Of a stretch of DNA of 64,000 nucleotides, positions 50,948 to 61,075 are shown piece by piece. The DNA is from Oscillospiraceae bacterium (GTDB taxonomy: Bacteria; Bacillota; Clostridia; Oscillospirales; Ruminococcaceae). The stretch spans positions 1 through 64,000 of the forward strand of contig JAEDJD010000005.1 in the NCBI GenBank assembly GCA_016296505.1. Direction: 5' to 3'. The first letter of the stretch is position 1; every line of letters begins with the position of its first letter. Below the pieces are notes generated by a model that searched no databases, was not told the origin of the DNA, and saw only the letters and a program-made list of their open reading frames with translations. A program made the translations under genes and the position numbers.

Positions 50948-53295
50948 TTCAGCGTCGCCGTTCCTTCCTTGATATAGTCTTTGAGATATCTGGTCTGACC
51001 GTTCATTGTTACGGCAAATTCATTCAGATCAACAACTGTTTCCGTGCCATTTGCATAGGTTGTCGCAATCCGATCGCCCTCATGCACATAGCTGATGATT
51101 TCAGAGTCGCTGACCTGTGCAAGAATATCCTTTGTGAATTGGTAATACTGTGCGGCATTTTCGATCCAGTCGTCCGCATTTGCATAGTAATACACATCAA
51201 AATCGGTATCTTTCAGCTCACTGGTTTCCGCACTGAGCATATCAAAACGAAGATTGCTGCCGGACGCCAGTGCTAGCATGACCAGACGCTCTGCGTCGGC
51301 ACTGCCGTTGACCGCCTTGGTTGAATATGGCATTACGCCGTGCATCACAAGCTGATACAGCGGAATATCGCCATCAAACAAATTGAAACCAGAGGAATAC
51401 AGCGGCATATCTGTAATCGTGTCGGTATAGGGCAGCACATAGGCATTCGGATCCTCGGAAAGCACCGACCCGACCTTCGATCGCAGCAGCTTTAAACTAT
51501 CCGCGACATATTCCTTCGCTTGATCGCGCGAAGTGCCGGATTTTTTTCCATAATCGCCATACAGCGCCGCAGAAAGTCCACCGACGCTTACGCGCTGATA
51601 TCCGGCGTCCGCATAGTTGTCCGCAAGCTTCTGGTATAGCGACAGAAACGCATTCGGAGAAAGCAGCGACATCGTTTTCTTATCGCCGTATGGTATCCCA
51701 TATGCACGCTCATAATCCACAATTCTTGCAAAGGAACCGGATACGCGTACTGCCGTATCGGACAGCGCCCAGTACCCGTTTCCGGAGTAATAGGCGGTAT
51801 TGCTTACGGTCGGATACCATGCAATGCCGCTTTGATCCATGAATGCGATCAGCCGCTTCAGATCGGACGCACCGCCGAGCGTACCGGACGCCTTCGCTTT
51901 CCAATCCACCTTGCCGCTGATACCGGCGTCCGTCCAGCGGTTCATGGATACTGTCAGATTCTCAGCGCCTGCATCCAGAAGCCCCTGCAAAATATCCTGC
52001 ATTTCCGAATAGGAGGTCATGGCGGTTTTCATAAACACAGGAAATCCAAGTATATTCCGCTGTTTCATACAGCCGCCATAAAGATCAATATAAAGCTGCG
52101 CCTGATTTGCCGCCGCCGTTTTCGGAATCTGTTTTTCTTCAAGTAAATACTGCCGGTAACGCGCTGCAATATCCACATAATCGAGCTGCTTGCCGCCGTC
52201 CGCATTGACCGCGTCTGAAGCCGTTAGCGGATAGTACCGCACCTGTAATTTCCGATGCGTCAAATTCTGTTCGTATACGTCCAGCGGATTGAGCTGATCG
52301 CCGCCGAGATAATACTGATCGGCAGAACGAAGCTCAAATTTAAAATAACAGCGGTTATATTCCGTATTCGACTGACCTGTGCCGCTGACATCAGCGCAGA
52401 GCATACAGTTTCCATCGCCCTCTGCGGCAACCGCAAGCATTGCATTTTCACCCTTGCAGATCCCATACATCGGCAGCGAAACGCCCTCTACAACAGGGCC
52501 TTTTGTTTTCGGAACAGCCGTCGTATCGGTATCATAGATCATCTGGCGATAGGTTTTCGCGGAACACTTTTGATTATTGAAATGAATCACCGCACCGCAG
52601 CCATCCGGAATGACAAAATAACCGTTCTCCTGACTGTCAGCCGCGCCAAAAGCATTGAGCATGGAAACGGACTGTGCAAGCACGGGGCTTTCATCGGAAA
52701 CACCATGTTTTTCCGTAATATCAGCGGTATCAATGCTGACTGAAAGGTAATCGCGCTCCAGCACATAGGAAACCGGTATCCGAATGCCGGTCTTTCGGAA
52801 GAAATATGTCACTTTAACGCCGTTAGGGATATCGTCAAAGGTGATAGCGGTTTTCAAGGTATCGCCGGAACGGGCATTGGTTACGGAGCGCTTCAGAATC
52901 TGCGCCGCTGTCAGCACCACACCGGAACGCAGCTCTGAACGCAGAACGGGCGAGGCTATGGAATCGCCGCCTGCATTGATCGGCGAGGACCACCAGATAT
53001 AGCCGTTGGTTTTATTGACAAGCGCAAAGAGATCCTCCGGTTTTTCATCGTTTTCCGTATCGAGCTGAGCGTCATCCCATGCCCAGAATTCGAGCCTGTC
53101 ATTCTCAGCGACCTTGCGCATACGTGCAAAGACATCCTGTTCGGAGCGATTGACCCAACTATCTTCCTCCAGCGAATCCGCATCCGCATCGGCAGAAAGT
53201 TCCGTTTCCGGCGTTGCCGCTGCCGGAAGCGCGGCAGTCTGGAACAGCAGTAGGGCTGCAAGCATACTGCACAAAATATGACGTTTTTTCTGCAA
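50944..53295 (-). CDS. Secreted DUF5696-type protein, glycosidase-like
   Basis: This ~783-residue protein has a signal peptide (QKKRHILCSMLAALLLFQTA, cut near AAA). A beta-rich N-terminal region (~50-370) includes YFVIPDGCGAVIHFNN. Then comes the segment around YVDIAARYRQYLLEEKQIPK and a barrel-like C-terminal half (LYIDLYGGCMKQRNILGFPVF, ENLTVSMNRWTDAG, YRQRVSVGGLS-type strands). The order and motifs fit the DUF5696 family seen beside sugar ABC genes; activity is not established. TTG at 53295 is best spaced from GAGGCGG; GTG at 53304 is the alternative. It couples to the permease downstream by ATGA. Confidence 0.75.
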   Translation of the reverse strand: MQKKRHILCSMLAALLLFQTAALPAAATPETELSADADADSLEEDSWVNRSEQDVFARMRKVAENDRLEFWAWDDAQLDTENDEKPEDLFALVNKTNGYIWWSSPINAGGDSIASPVLRSELRSGVVLTAAQILKRSVTNARSGDTLKTAITFDDIPNGVKVTYFFRKTGIRIPVSYVLERDYLSVSIDTADITEKHGVSDESPVLAQSVSMLNAFGAADSQENGYFVIPDGCGAVIHFNNQKCSAKTYRQMIYDTDTTAVPKTKGPVVEGVSLPMYGICKGENAMLAVAAEGDGNCMLCADVSGTGQSNTEYNRCYFKFELRSADQYYLGGDQLNPLDVYEQNLTHRKLQVRYYPLTASDAVNADGGKQLDYVDIAARYRQYLLEEKQIPKTAAANQAQLYIDLYGGCMKQRNILGFPVFMKTAMTSYSEMQDILQGLLDAGAENLTVSMNRWTDAGISGKVDWKAKASGTLGGASDLKRLIAFMDQSGIAWYPTVSNTAYYSGNGYWALSDTAVRVSGSFARIVDYERAYGIPYGDKKTMSLLSPNAFLSLYQKLADNYADAGYQRVSVGGLSAALYGDYGKKSGTSRDQAKEYVADSLKLLRSKVGSVLSEDPNAYVLPYTDTITDMPLYSSGFNLFDGDIPLYQLVMHGVMPYSTKAVNGSADAERLVMLALASGSNLRFDMLSAETSELKDTDFDVYYYANADDWIENAAQYYQFTKDILAQVSDSEIISYVHEGDRIATTYANGTETVVDLNEFAVTMNGQTRYLKDYIKEGTATLK

Positions 53296-53310
53296 TCCAA
53301 TCACCGCCTC

Positions 53311-55467
53311 TCAGACTCGCACGCGATACAGGATTTCCGTATACAGCGAGTAGAAGAATACATATACCTTCTGAAACAGCGACAAAAACAGCACCGCGAG
53401 AAACAGAATAATCAGCATCGCGCAGAGCGTCAGAATGATTGCGGCAATTGTTTTGGTAAAAGAATACTGATGCACCGCCTTGACTGCCTGAAACAGCAGC
53501 AGAACCGTCCAGATGACGCCGACATAATACACAGTATCAAAAAATACAATCTCATCCCGAACCAGAATATGCGAAAGTATCACCTGCACAAACATCTGTA
53601 CGATATAGGGAATCAGCGCATAGGAGCTGTAGATTGCAATATTCTTCATCGTTCCCTCGCCATCGAGCAGCGTACAAACCGCCCAATTTCCGATGACCCA
53701 TGCAAGAAAATAAACGGCAGACCGCATGATATACGGTACAACAGAAAACATCGCGTCGGGCAGCGGACGAAACTGAAAGCCGCACCAGCGATCATTGGCA
53801 ATCAGCGCAAAAAACAACGCTGCGATGATAAAAATCGTATATTTGAGCGTACCGCCTTTTTTCCAGCGCAGATCCTCGAAGCCCTCAAAGGGGTGAAAGA
53901 TTACGTGTTTCACCCACTGCGGCTGCGTGAAATCCATCATGACGCTTCTCCCCCCTTTCTCCGTTGTCGCATTTGTATCTCTGCGTTTCTTCAGCCAGAA
54001 TTTGATTCCCCAGATACAGGCAGTCAGCAGTACGATCCCAAGCAGGATTGTCGTCAAATGCGCGCGCAGCCATTGGGAACGGTAGCGTTCAAACGCGCGG
54101 TTATAGCGTCCGGAGGCGTCTGCTTTTTTGGCGTATTCCATCGACTCCTGATATCTGCCCATATTGTAGTACGCACTGGAGATACCGAGATAGGCACGGC
54201 GATAATTGCCGTCACGCTTCAGAACTTCAAGCCATGGCTCCAGTGCTTCCTCATAGTATCCGGCGTTATAGAGCTGCGTTGCGTCGTGGACAATGCCGCC
54301 GAAACCGGTCTGCTCAAAAACCGTGACGGTTCCCTTTCCGGCGTCCAGAACATAAATATTTTCGCAGCGTTCGCCCTTCGTTTCGACGGCAGAAACGCTT
54401 CCCTGCGTAAATGCGCCTACCTGATCTCCCAGCGTTCCCATGATAAAGAGCAGATCGGCTTCCTTGTCATATTGGAACACTCTGCCGGTCGCAGCATCCA
54501 GACAGTTGATCGAGCCGTCGTCACCGATATCAATATCGACAATCTTCGTTTTATAATTCGTACCGGAATACCATGTGGAAAACAGATCGCCCCAGGTATA
54601 ATCCGACATATAGCCGAACAGATTATAGCCCTCCGGATTGACCTTTTTGACAATATCGGTTTCGGACGAACCGGATGAAGTCGATGTATAGATAAACCCC
54701 TTATCTGGGTCAATATCGAAATTATCGAAGGCAGTCGGCACACTTCTGGCGCGATAGCGCTTTTCCTCCTCGGAAGCGATCGCATTCCAGAAATAATTGG
54801 CAATCACAGTCGCCGTTCGGGCAATGGTATTGGCGCCGTAGTAACCGATGAAATTTCCGTCTGCGTCAAACATTGCCGCGCCCTTGGTGGTATTATTGAG
54901 CACAATATAGATATTGCCTGCATTGTCGCAAAGAATCTTTTGCGGAAGAAAAGCAAGCTGTTGATCGTAAGCGGTAGATTCCGGCTTTGTGATCTCCATG
55001 ATGATCTTCCCGTCCTGCTGACAGACAAGCGCTCGCATATTCTCATGATCGGCAATATACATCAAACCGCTGTCCGGCGAAACATAGACGCCCTTCGGAT
55101 GATTGAGGGTTGTTTCAGAACCGTCCGGCATGGTAAAGGAATCATAAATCTGTATAATCTCATCAAAAGCACTATTGATTTTCAGAATCCGGTTATTGCC
55201 GGAATCTACAAGATAAAACGCGTCAGATTCATCCTTGAACAGATCGCTTGGCGCATCAAGCGGCGTTGTTCCAAGATCTATTCCAGAGATCGCGCGTTCG
55301 GCAAGATAGCCTGCCTGCGAAGGTACCGCTTCGCCAAGATAATTATAATTATAAACATCGTATGGTTCATCCGCCGACGCCGGCAGCGTCAGCGCCGAAG
55401 CCGTACACAGCAGTACGCATATCACCGCCGTATCATGCAGCAATCTGCGCTTTGCTTTTATTTTCAC
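53311..55467 (-). CDS. NHL-repeat / TPR / Yip1-type membrane protein
   Basis: This 718-residue protein has a signal peptide (LLHDTAVICVLLCTASALTL). NHL-like propeller repeats follow (~45-400): LDAPSDLFKDESDAFYLVDSGNNRILKI, LNHPKGVYVSPDSGLMYIADHENMR. Next are one or two TPRs (EALEPWLEVLKRDGNYRRAYLGISSAYYNMGRYQESMEYA), a TM helix (TTILLGIVLLTACIWGI) and a five-helix Yip1-like domain (~540-718, HPFEGFEDLRWKKGG). It may sense or tether extracellular ligand for the transporter. GTG at 55467 behind GTGAGG is preferred to a TTG 14 codons upstream. Confidence 0.75.
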   Translation of the reverse strand: MKIKAKRRLLHDTAVICVLLCTASALTLPASADEPYDVYNYNYLGEAVPSQAGYLAERAISGIDLGTTPLDAPSDLFKDESDAFYLVDSGNNRILKINSAFDEIIQIYDSFTMPDGSETTLNHPKGVYVSPDSGLMYIADHENMRALVCQQDGKIIMEITKPESTAYDQQLAFLPQKILCDNAGNIYIVLNNTTKGAAMFDADGNFIGYYGANTIARTATVIANYFWNAIASEEEKRYRARSVPTAFDNFDIDPDKGFIYTSTSSGSSETDIVKKVNPEGYNLFGYMSDYTWGDLFSTWYSGTNYKTKIVDIDIGDDGSINCLDAATGRVFQYDKEADLLFIMGTLGDQVGAFTQGSVSAVETKGERCENIYVLDAGKGTVTVFEQTGFGGIVHDATQLYNAGYYEEALEPWLEVLKRDGNYRRAYLGISSAYYNMGRYQESMEYAKKADASGRYNRAFERYRSQWLRAHLTTILLGIVLLTACIWGIKFWLKKRRDTNATTEKGGRSVMMDFTQPQWVKHVIFHPFEGFEDLRWKKGGTLKYTIFIIAALFFALIANDRWCGFQFRPLPDAMFSVVPYIMRSAVYFLAWVIGNWAVCTLLDGEGTMKNIAIYSSYALIPYIVQMFVQVILSHILVRDEIVFFDTVYYVGVIWTVLLLFQAVKAVHQYSFTKTIAAIILTLCAMLIILFLAVLFLSLFQKVYVFFYSLYTEILYRVRV

Positions 55468-55505
55468 GAAATCCCTCACCCTTTCTGCAAGGCTTCCGCA
55501 GACCT

Positions 55506-56408
55506 TCAATCCTTGATGCCGGAATGCGCCATCGTTTCCATAACCTGACTCTGTGTGAGAATAAAGAACAGTAGCGGCGGAACAAAAAGGATAACCGCAG
55601 CAGCCATTGTGACGCCCTGCCGTGAAATACCGGCAGACGCTGCCTGTTGAATCACCGTCGGAAGCGTTTTGAGCGATTCATCATAGACAACGCTGCCGCC
55701 CGTGATATTCCATGCGCTCTGAAACGCAAAAATTGCCATCGTCATAAGCGCCGGCTTCTGATTCGGAATCACAATGCGCCAGCAGATCGTAAAGAGATTT
55801 GCCCCATCCACCTTCGCCGCCTCGATCATTGCGTCCGGCACGGACATCATGGACTGCCGCATCAGATAAAGTCCCATAGAGGACGCAACCGCCGGCAGAA
55901 TCAGCGCAGACATTCGGTTAATCATGTTCAGCTCTGCCATGACCATATACTGCATCAGATAAATCACATTGCTGTTATAGAGCAGTGAAAGAACAATCAC
56001 TGTATTGATCAGCTTATTGCCCGGAAAATTGACCTTTGCCAGACAAAACGCCGCCATGGAGGCGAAAATGCACTGCAAACCCGTCACGGCTGCCGTCACA
56101 AAGATACTGTTGAACACATAACGCGAAAACGGCACCCACATTTGTCCGAGGACGCGATAGGTATCCTTGAAATGATCGAGCGTTGGATTCAGTGTATACC
56201 ACTTCGGCGGAAAAATAAACATCTCATTGACAGGCTTCACAGCATTGACGAGCATCAGCCAGATCGGCAGTGCCATGAAAAATCCGAGGATCAGCAGAAA
56301 AAGAAAAATCGCAATCGAGCCGCCGATTTTTCTGCCTGCGCGCCGGTTGGAGGCTTTGAGCTTCCGGATATCCGGCTCCTGCTTTACCCGCACGGAAGAT
56401 TGCCGCAT
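55506..56408 (-). CDS. Carbohydrate ABC permease (MalG-like), pair 1
   Basis: This 300-residue protein has a basic N-terminus, then six TM helices. The EAA loop is VPDAMIEAAKVDGANLFTICWRIVIPNQKP. It ends 38 bp before the NHL/Yip1 gene. It is partnered with the MalF-like permease 15 bp upstream. Confidence 0.9.
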   Translation of the reverse strand: MRQSSVRVKQEPDIRKLKASNRRAGRKIGGSIAIFLFLLILGFFMALPIWLMLVNAVKPVNEMFIFPPKWYTLNPTLDHFKDTYRVLGQMWVPFSRYVFNSIFVTAAVTGLQCIFASMAAFCLAKVNFPGNKLINTVIVLSLLYNSNVIYLMQYMVMAELNMINRMSALILPAVASSMGLYLMRQSMMSVPDAMIEAAKVDGANLFTICWRIVIPNQKPALMTMAIFAFQSAWNITGGSVVYDESLKTLPTVIQQAASAGISRQGVTMAAAVILFVPPLLFFILTQSQVMETMAHSGIKD

Positions 56409-56423
56409 ATTCTGCCTCCCTCC

Positions 56424-57362
56424 TCAGTCCATATATTTGCCGAGCAGTCTGCTGATGAACCTGTTTGCGAGATACATCGCGATAAACAGAATCATGCAGA
56501 TTGCAGAGGCGTAGCCCATTTCGTAACGAATCCAGCCATAATCAAAGGCATGGGTCATAATCGTATGCGCAGCGTAATCGGTGCTTGGGAATCCAACAAG
56601 ATTTCGGGCGACGATATCTGCCGTAAACGCCGACACAATCTGCATCACTGCCGCAAACATCAATGAAGGTCCCATGCCCGGAATCGTAATGTAAATCAAT
56701 TCCTGCCAGCGATTCCGAACGCCCTCAATCGCGCCGGCTTCATACTGTGCCTTGTCGATATTTTGAAAACCAGCGCGCATGGCAAGGAAGCCTGCGCCCA
56801 TCGACACCCAGAGCTGCACGATAATCACAACCGTAAGAATATATCTGGAATCGGTCAGCCATTGAATTGCAGAGGTCGTGACGCCGAGATTCATGAGCGC
56901 AGAATTGGCAATGCCATAGCTGTCGCCGGAGAATATCAACTGCCAGACGGCATAGACGCCCGACGCCATCGAGGGTGCATAAAATATCAATGTAAATATC
57001 ACTTTGAGCGTCTGATTCAGCTCATTGATGAGCCATGCAAGCAGAAAACTCAGAATATAACTCAGCGGACCGGTAAATATCGCAAATACCAACGTCACAC
57101 GAATCGCTTTGATAAAAATACTGTCGTTGAGAAATAGATTATAGAAATTGCTCAGTCCCACCCATGTCGGGGGATATGTCACCATATCAAAATCTGTCAG
57201 ACCGATCGGCAAAGACATCATGACCGGAATGACCGTAAAAACTGTGAACAATATCATAAAGGGCGCAAGCATCAGGTATGCTTCCAGATTCTGCTTGATA
57301 CGCAGCCATAGCTGCCGCCGCTGTTCCTGTTTGGTTCTGACGCCAATCTGATTCGGCTGCAA
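56424..57362 (-). CDS. Carbohydrate ABC permease (MalF-like), pair 1
   Basis: This 312-residue protein has six TM helices (NLEAYLMLAPFMILFTVFTV and others). The EAA loop is DKAQYEAGAIEGVRNRWQELIYITIPGMGP. TTG at 57362 has AGAGGAGG eight bases upstream; the open frame further up overlaps the binding-protein gene and has no ribosome site. Confidence 0.88.
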   Translation of the reverse strand: MQPNQIGVRTKQEQRRQLWLRIKQNLEAYLMLAPFMILFTVFTVIPVMMSLPIGLTDFDMVTYPPTWVGLSNFYNLFLNDSIFIKAIRVTLVFAIFTGPLSYILSFLLAWLINELNQTLKVIFTLIFYAPSMASGVYAVWQLIFSGDSYGIANSALMNLGVTTSAIQWLTDSRYILTVVIIVQLWVSMGAGFLAMRAGFQNIDKAQYEAGAIEGVRNRWQELIYITIPGMGPSLMFAAVMQIVSAFTADIVARNLVGFPSTDYAAHTIMTHAFDYGWIRYEMGYASAICMILFIAMYLANRFISRLLGKYMD

Positions 57363-57394
57363 AAGCGGAACCTCCTCTCTGTTTGGGGATATTG

Positions 57395-60280
57395 TCAATC
57401 CAATCCGAGGTTTTCTCGTTTTCTGCAAATTTCATCGTTCATATCGCTGTTATAATACATCAGCGTATCGCGCGGATTCTCATTGGAATTGACGGTTTCA
57501 CGAAATGCGTTCATGATATTTCTGGTCACGGCATAGGAGGACGGCAGCACAGGAATCTCAGTCAAAGCCTCCCACTGTGCCAGCAGCACATCCATTTCAG
57601 CAGCCGACCAGTTCAGCTGCTTGAGCGCCTCGACATTGGCAGCCTCATAGCGCCCCATCTGTCCGAGCAGCCCCTCCAGATTCGCGCCGTATTCCGTCTG
57701 CACCTCCGTCGAGCAAAACCACTTGACAAACTCCCATGCGGCTTGCTTATCCTTGACCTGATTGAAGATGACCGCACCAGAGCCGCCGGAATTAGACGCG
57801 TGATTGATGGTTCCATCCGGCTGCGCTGTTCCGGGCATAATGGTAAAGTTCCAAAGCCCCTTGATCTCCGGCGCTGCAACGGAAAGCTGATTGGCGAAGC
57901 TATAGTTTGCAATCACGATCGGATACTGTCCCGTCCGGAAATAGCTATATGCGTCATAGGTCTGTGTAAATTTATAATCACGGTAAAAATCCGTCCATTT
58001 TTCAAAGCACTGAATCGCCGGAACCGTATCGAACTGTGTTTTTTTCTGTTCGGCGTCATAATAATTCAGTCCTTGCTGCAAAATCAACGTCGCATAAGTA
58101 TGACCCGCCTCCGTGGCAGCCGCAACATTGGTCGAGGGCAGAATCAGTCCGACGCCCAGATGATTGCGCTGTAAACACGGCAGCGTATCAATCAGATCAT
58201 CCCATGTCCGCGGCAGCTCGGTCAGGCCAAGCTCCGTCAGAATATCGGTACGGTAGAACAGCATGGTCCAGTTCTGCGTCAGCGGCATTCCGTAGCATCC
58301 GCCCTCATAGCTGTACTGCACAGTCGCATCACGCTGATAATTGCCAATCACTTCATCATAATCCGGAAACTGCTTCATATCGACAAGCAGACCGCGGCAG
58401 GCGAGATTCACAGGAAATTCACCGCCGAGAAACAATGCAATATCGGGTCCTTCTCCCGCAAGCGAAGCTTCCACGATGCCGCCGACCACGAGATTGACCG
58501 AAACAGGAATATCGGGATGCTGCTGCGCAAACTCGTTTTCCACAAGTTCCTTTACGACAAGCGCCTGATCTCTGCCAAGATTCACCCAGACGTCTATGAC
58601 GTCTTCATCATCAGCGTCGATATCGGAAAGCGTTGTATAATCCTCGGTAAAAGAACCAAGAAACGCCTTGCATCGGAATCCGAGCTGCTGAAAGAAATTG
58701 GCTTTCAACGAAGAAAATTCCTTATCGCCGGACGCAATTTCGATATAATCAATTTCCAGCGGCTGATCGCGGTAATCGCAGATAAAACTGGAAATTGTAG
58801 AGATATTGTCCTTAATCTGCGTTACATATTTTGGGATACGGCTCGGCTTTTCAACGCATTTATCCAGAATGACGTACATTCTCTGGAGTGCAGCCGCCTC
58901 AGAGCCGAGCGTACCGGAAAGCTGTTCAATACCGTTCTGCGCGTCCTTGAGCTGCTGCGAAAGCCTCTTAAAATCCGAGAGCAGCGTCGGGACGCTTTCC
59001 TCCACATAATAGTCGTTGTATTTATCCGGATTCGGACCGGTAATCATCAGAATCTGCTGATAGCAGGTATTCAGATCTGCAACGGTGCTTTCCAGCCGCC
59101 GCATATAGTCTCCGATTTCGCCGGGCATAGCTTCCAGCGTAATGGTATGCTCCTGACCGGCTGTGAGGTATACATAGGCGGCACTGTCTCCATGGGTCAC
59201 CGGCGTCAGGCTCCAGTCGTTATCATAATAAAAACGAATCTGTCCGAACGCGTCATTCGGAATTTTCCCATCAATATACAAACGGCGATTGGAATAAAAT
59301 CCACGCATAACATTCTGCCGCGCCTTGATTCCGATTTGATACCAACCGTCGCCGGCGAGCGCGTCCGCAGGAATTTTCCATGTGATCGTCTGCCCCGCGC
59401 GATCCCAATTGGCACCGCCGATTGTATTATAGACCATTTTGACCGGATCCGAGGGCGAAACGGTATAGGCGTTATTGTCGTATGCCGGATAGAGCGTTGC
59501 GGACGATTTCAGCGCTGCGGCTTCTCCTTCAATGCGGTAAAGCAGCGAGGGCGTATGTTCCAGTTCACTCTGCGAGGGCGCCTGATATGGTTCGATCGTT
59601 TCCGGCTGACAGAGCCGCAGATATTCGATGCCAACCGACGCCTTGATACCAGAAAACGTCAGCGTATGCGTTCCCTTTTCCAGTGAAAACAGCAGCGGAT
59701 CATTAAAAAGTCCATCCGCGTCGTAAAGATATTTCAGCTGCCAGTCCGGATACTCAATCTGCGAAGGACGTATCTGATTGCCGCGTGAATCAAGCCTGAT
59801 ACCGGTGCGATTGACGAAAATCTTATTCAGACAAATGCGCGCCGCAGATGCAAAAGGTAATTCCCCATCAATTTCCAGCGAAAGTTCCACTTGATTCGAG
59901 GGCGATTCCATGGCATAATACGAAAGCTGCAGCGCATAGATACCGCTTTCAGGAACATCAATCGTATAAGAAACAGAACCTTCGGCACTATCCCAGATCA
60001 GAACCTCCGATCTGCCGCCAAGCGTTCCGATCGAAAAACTGCCGTCCAACGTATCGGTATAATCCATGCCGGCAATCTGAATCGCCGCGTCAGGACGCGT
60101 TTCATTGCAATGCGTATCATAATAGTCGCTGTAGCTTATTTTTCGTTCAAATTTGAGCGTATAGAGATCATTCTCATCCGAAGCCGTATGTTCTGCCGAC
60201 GCACACAGCGGCAGAAAGAATATTCCTGTCAGCACAGCGCTAAAAGCCGCAGCGGCAACGCGCCGGATCCGATTTATCAT
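57395..60280 (-). CDS. Very large extracellular sugar-binding protein (CBM-like domains plus SBP family 1)
   Basis: This 961-residue protein begins with a Sec signal peptide (INRIRRVAAAAFSAVLTGIF, probable cut at ASA-EHT) and no clear lipobox. Two beta domains with CBM6/CBM35-like features follow (~40-225, ~240-400: FERKISYSDYYDTH, YRIEGEAAALKSS), then a helical spacer (~410-520). The C-terminal ~430 residues are a family 1 solute-binding protein (VIDVWVNLGRDQALVVKELVENEFAQQHPDIPVSV, GEGPDIALFLGGEFPVNLA, GMPLTQNWTMLFYRTDILTELGL, WEFVKWFCSTEVQTEYG). Start at 60280 has a weak GGCGG upstream. It heads the seven-gene cluster and has a consensus promoter. Confidence 0.85.
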   Translation of the reverse strand: MINRIRRVAAAAFSAVLTGIFFLPLCASAEHTASDENDLYTLKFERKISYSDYYDTHCNETRPDAAIQIAGMDYTDTLDGSFSIGTLGGRSEVLIWDSAEGSVSYTIDVPESGIYALQLSYYAMESPSNQVELSLEIDGELPFASAARICLNKIFVNRTGIRLDSRGNQIRPSQIEYPDWQLKYLYDADGLFNDPLLFSLEKGTHTLTFSGIKASVGIEYLRLCQPETIEPYQAPSQSELEHTPSLLYRIEGEAAALKSSATLYPAYDNNAYTVSPSDPVKMVYNTIGGANWDRAGQTITWKIPADALAGDGWYQIGIKARQNVMRGFYSNRRLYIDGKIPNDAFGQIRFYYDNDWSLTPVTHGDSAAYVYLTAGQEHTITLEAMPGEIGDYMRRLESTVADLNTCYQQILMITGPNPDKYNDYYVEESVPTLLSDFKRLSQQLKDAQNGIEQLSGTLGSEAAALQRMYVILDKCVEKPSRIPKYVTQIKDNISTISSFICDYRDQPLEIDYIEIASGDKEFSSLKANFFQQLGFRCKAFLGSFTEDYTTLSDIDADDEDVIDVWVNLGRDQALVVKELVENEFAQQHPDIPVSVNLVVGGIVEASLAGEGPDIALFLGGEFPVNLACRGLLVDMKQFPDYDEVIGNYQRDATVQYSYEGGCYGMPLTQNWTMLFYRTDILTELGLTELPRTWDDLIDTLPCLQRNHLGVGLILPSTNVAAATEAGHTYATLILQQGLNYYDAEQKKTQFDTVPAIQCFEKWTDFYRDYKFTQTYDAYSYFRTGQYPIVIANYSFANQLSVAAPEIKGLWNFTIMPGTAQPDGTINHASNSGGSGAVIFNQVKDKQAAWEFVKWFCSTEVQTEYGANLEGLLGQMGRYEAANVEALKQLNWSAAEMDVLLAQWEALTEIPVLPSSYAVTRNIMNAFRETVNSNENPRDTLMYYNSDMNDEICRKRENLGLD

Positions 60281-60385
60281 ATGCACAGTATCGCCGCCTT
60301 TCTGCCGGCAGACGCCGCAGCGCCGCCGGAAGCATCCGATTGACAACAGCAAAATTGCCGCAATATCCTATTTATACATACTATA

Positions 60386-60414
60386 ATTATATCAAATCTG
60401 CCGATGCTTGTCAA
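60386..60414 (-). promoter_or_regulatory. Promoter of the sugar-uptake-like cluster
   Basis: TTGACA (60414-60409), 17 bp, TATAAT (60391-60386) on the minus strand, ~105 bp before the start codon at 60280, leaving room for a leader. Confidence 0.85.
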
Positions 60415-60637
60415 GAAGCTGCAAAGCGTTTTCGCGCAGAAGAAATCGTTCCCAATGACGCGTAAGTATATGGCGTTCCACCTTTCACGCTCCAATATTC
60501 CTATCTGCCACACTATGCAAACTGCATAAAATGTAATTTCCTGTATAATTTCATTGCTTTTCGCTGTACATTTTGCCAAAGAATCAGTCAAAAACAGACC
60601 GTATATACGTGAATCCTATATTTTTTTTCAAAACCTC

Positions 60638-60665
60638 TTGATTTTTTCCGAAAATGTGATACAAT
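60638..60665 (+). promoter_or_regulatory. Ferredoxin promoter
   Basis: TTGATT (60638-60643), 16 bp, TACAAT (60660-60665). Confidence 0.65.
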
Positions 60666-60736
60666 ATGAGTTGGAACAGTATCATCACCGTTCCGGAACA
60701 CATATCACATACTATTCTAATCAGGAGGTAACAGCT

Positions 60737-60907
60737 ATGGCATATGTAATCAACGATTCGTGCATCCAGTGCGGCGCTTGTGCAGACGCTTGCCCGGCAG
60801 GTGCAATTTCCGAGGGCGACGGCAAGTACATCATTGATGCCGATACTTGTCTTGACTGCGGCGCTTGCGCAGATGCTTGCCCCGTCGGTGCGCCTGAGCA
60901 GGCATAA
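60737..60907 (+). CDS. 2[4Fe-4S] ferredoxin
   Basis: This 56-residue clostridial-type ferredoxin has two CxxCxxCxxxCP clusters (CIQCGACADACP, CLDCGACADACP). It transfers electrons at low potential in anaerobic metabolism. ATG 60737 follows AGGAGG. Single-gene unit. Confidence 0.97.
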   Translation: MAYVINDSCIQCGACADACPAGAISEGDGKYIIDADTCLDCGACADACPVGAPEQA

Positions 60908-61040
60908 TCACCGAACCACACAAAATGAGGCGGCGGCTCCGAATTCCGGATCCGCTGTACTTGTTTTCCGGCGCATTGGCAAAAACCGCCGCCGGAATCC
61001 TTTAAATTTTGCGTAAAGTGAAAAAAATAGATGGAAACGC

Positions 61041-61069
61041 TTGCTTTTTCCCGGAAGATATGATATAAT
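61041..61069 (+). promoter_or_regulatory. rplS promoter
   Basis: TTGCTT (61041-61046), 17 bp, TATAAT (61064-61069). Confidence 0.85.
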
Positions 61070-61075
61070 GATACA

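Larger units (their letters stand above)
60281..60736. other. Divergent intergenic region
   Basis: It holds the leftward promoter of the binding-protein cluster and the rightward promoter of the ferredoxin gene. I see nothing else. Confidence 0.6.

Noticed and set aside
53278..54678. Long plus-strand frame opposite the NHL/Yip1 gene
   Set aside because: Shadow of the minus-strand gene; it has no ribosome site and low-quality composition (Gln/Arg/His rich).
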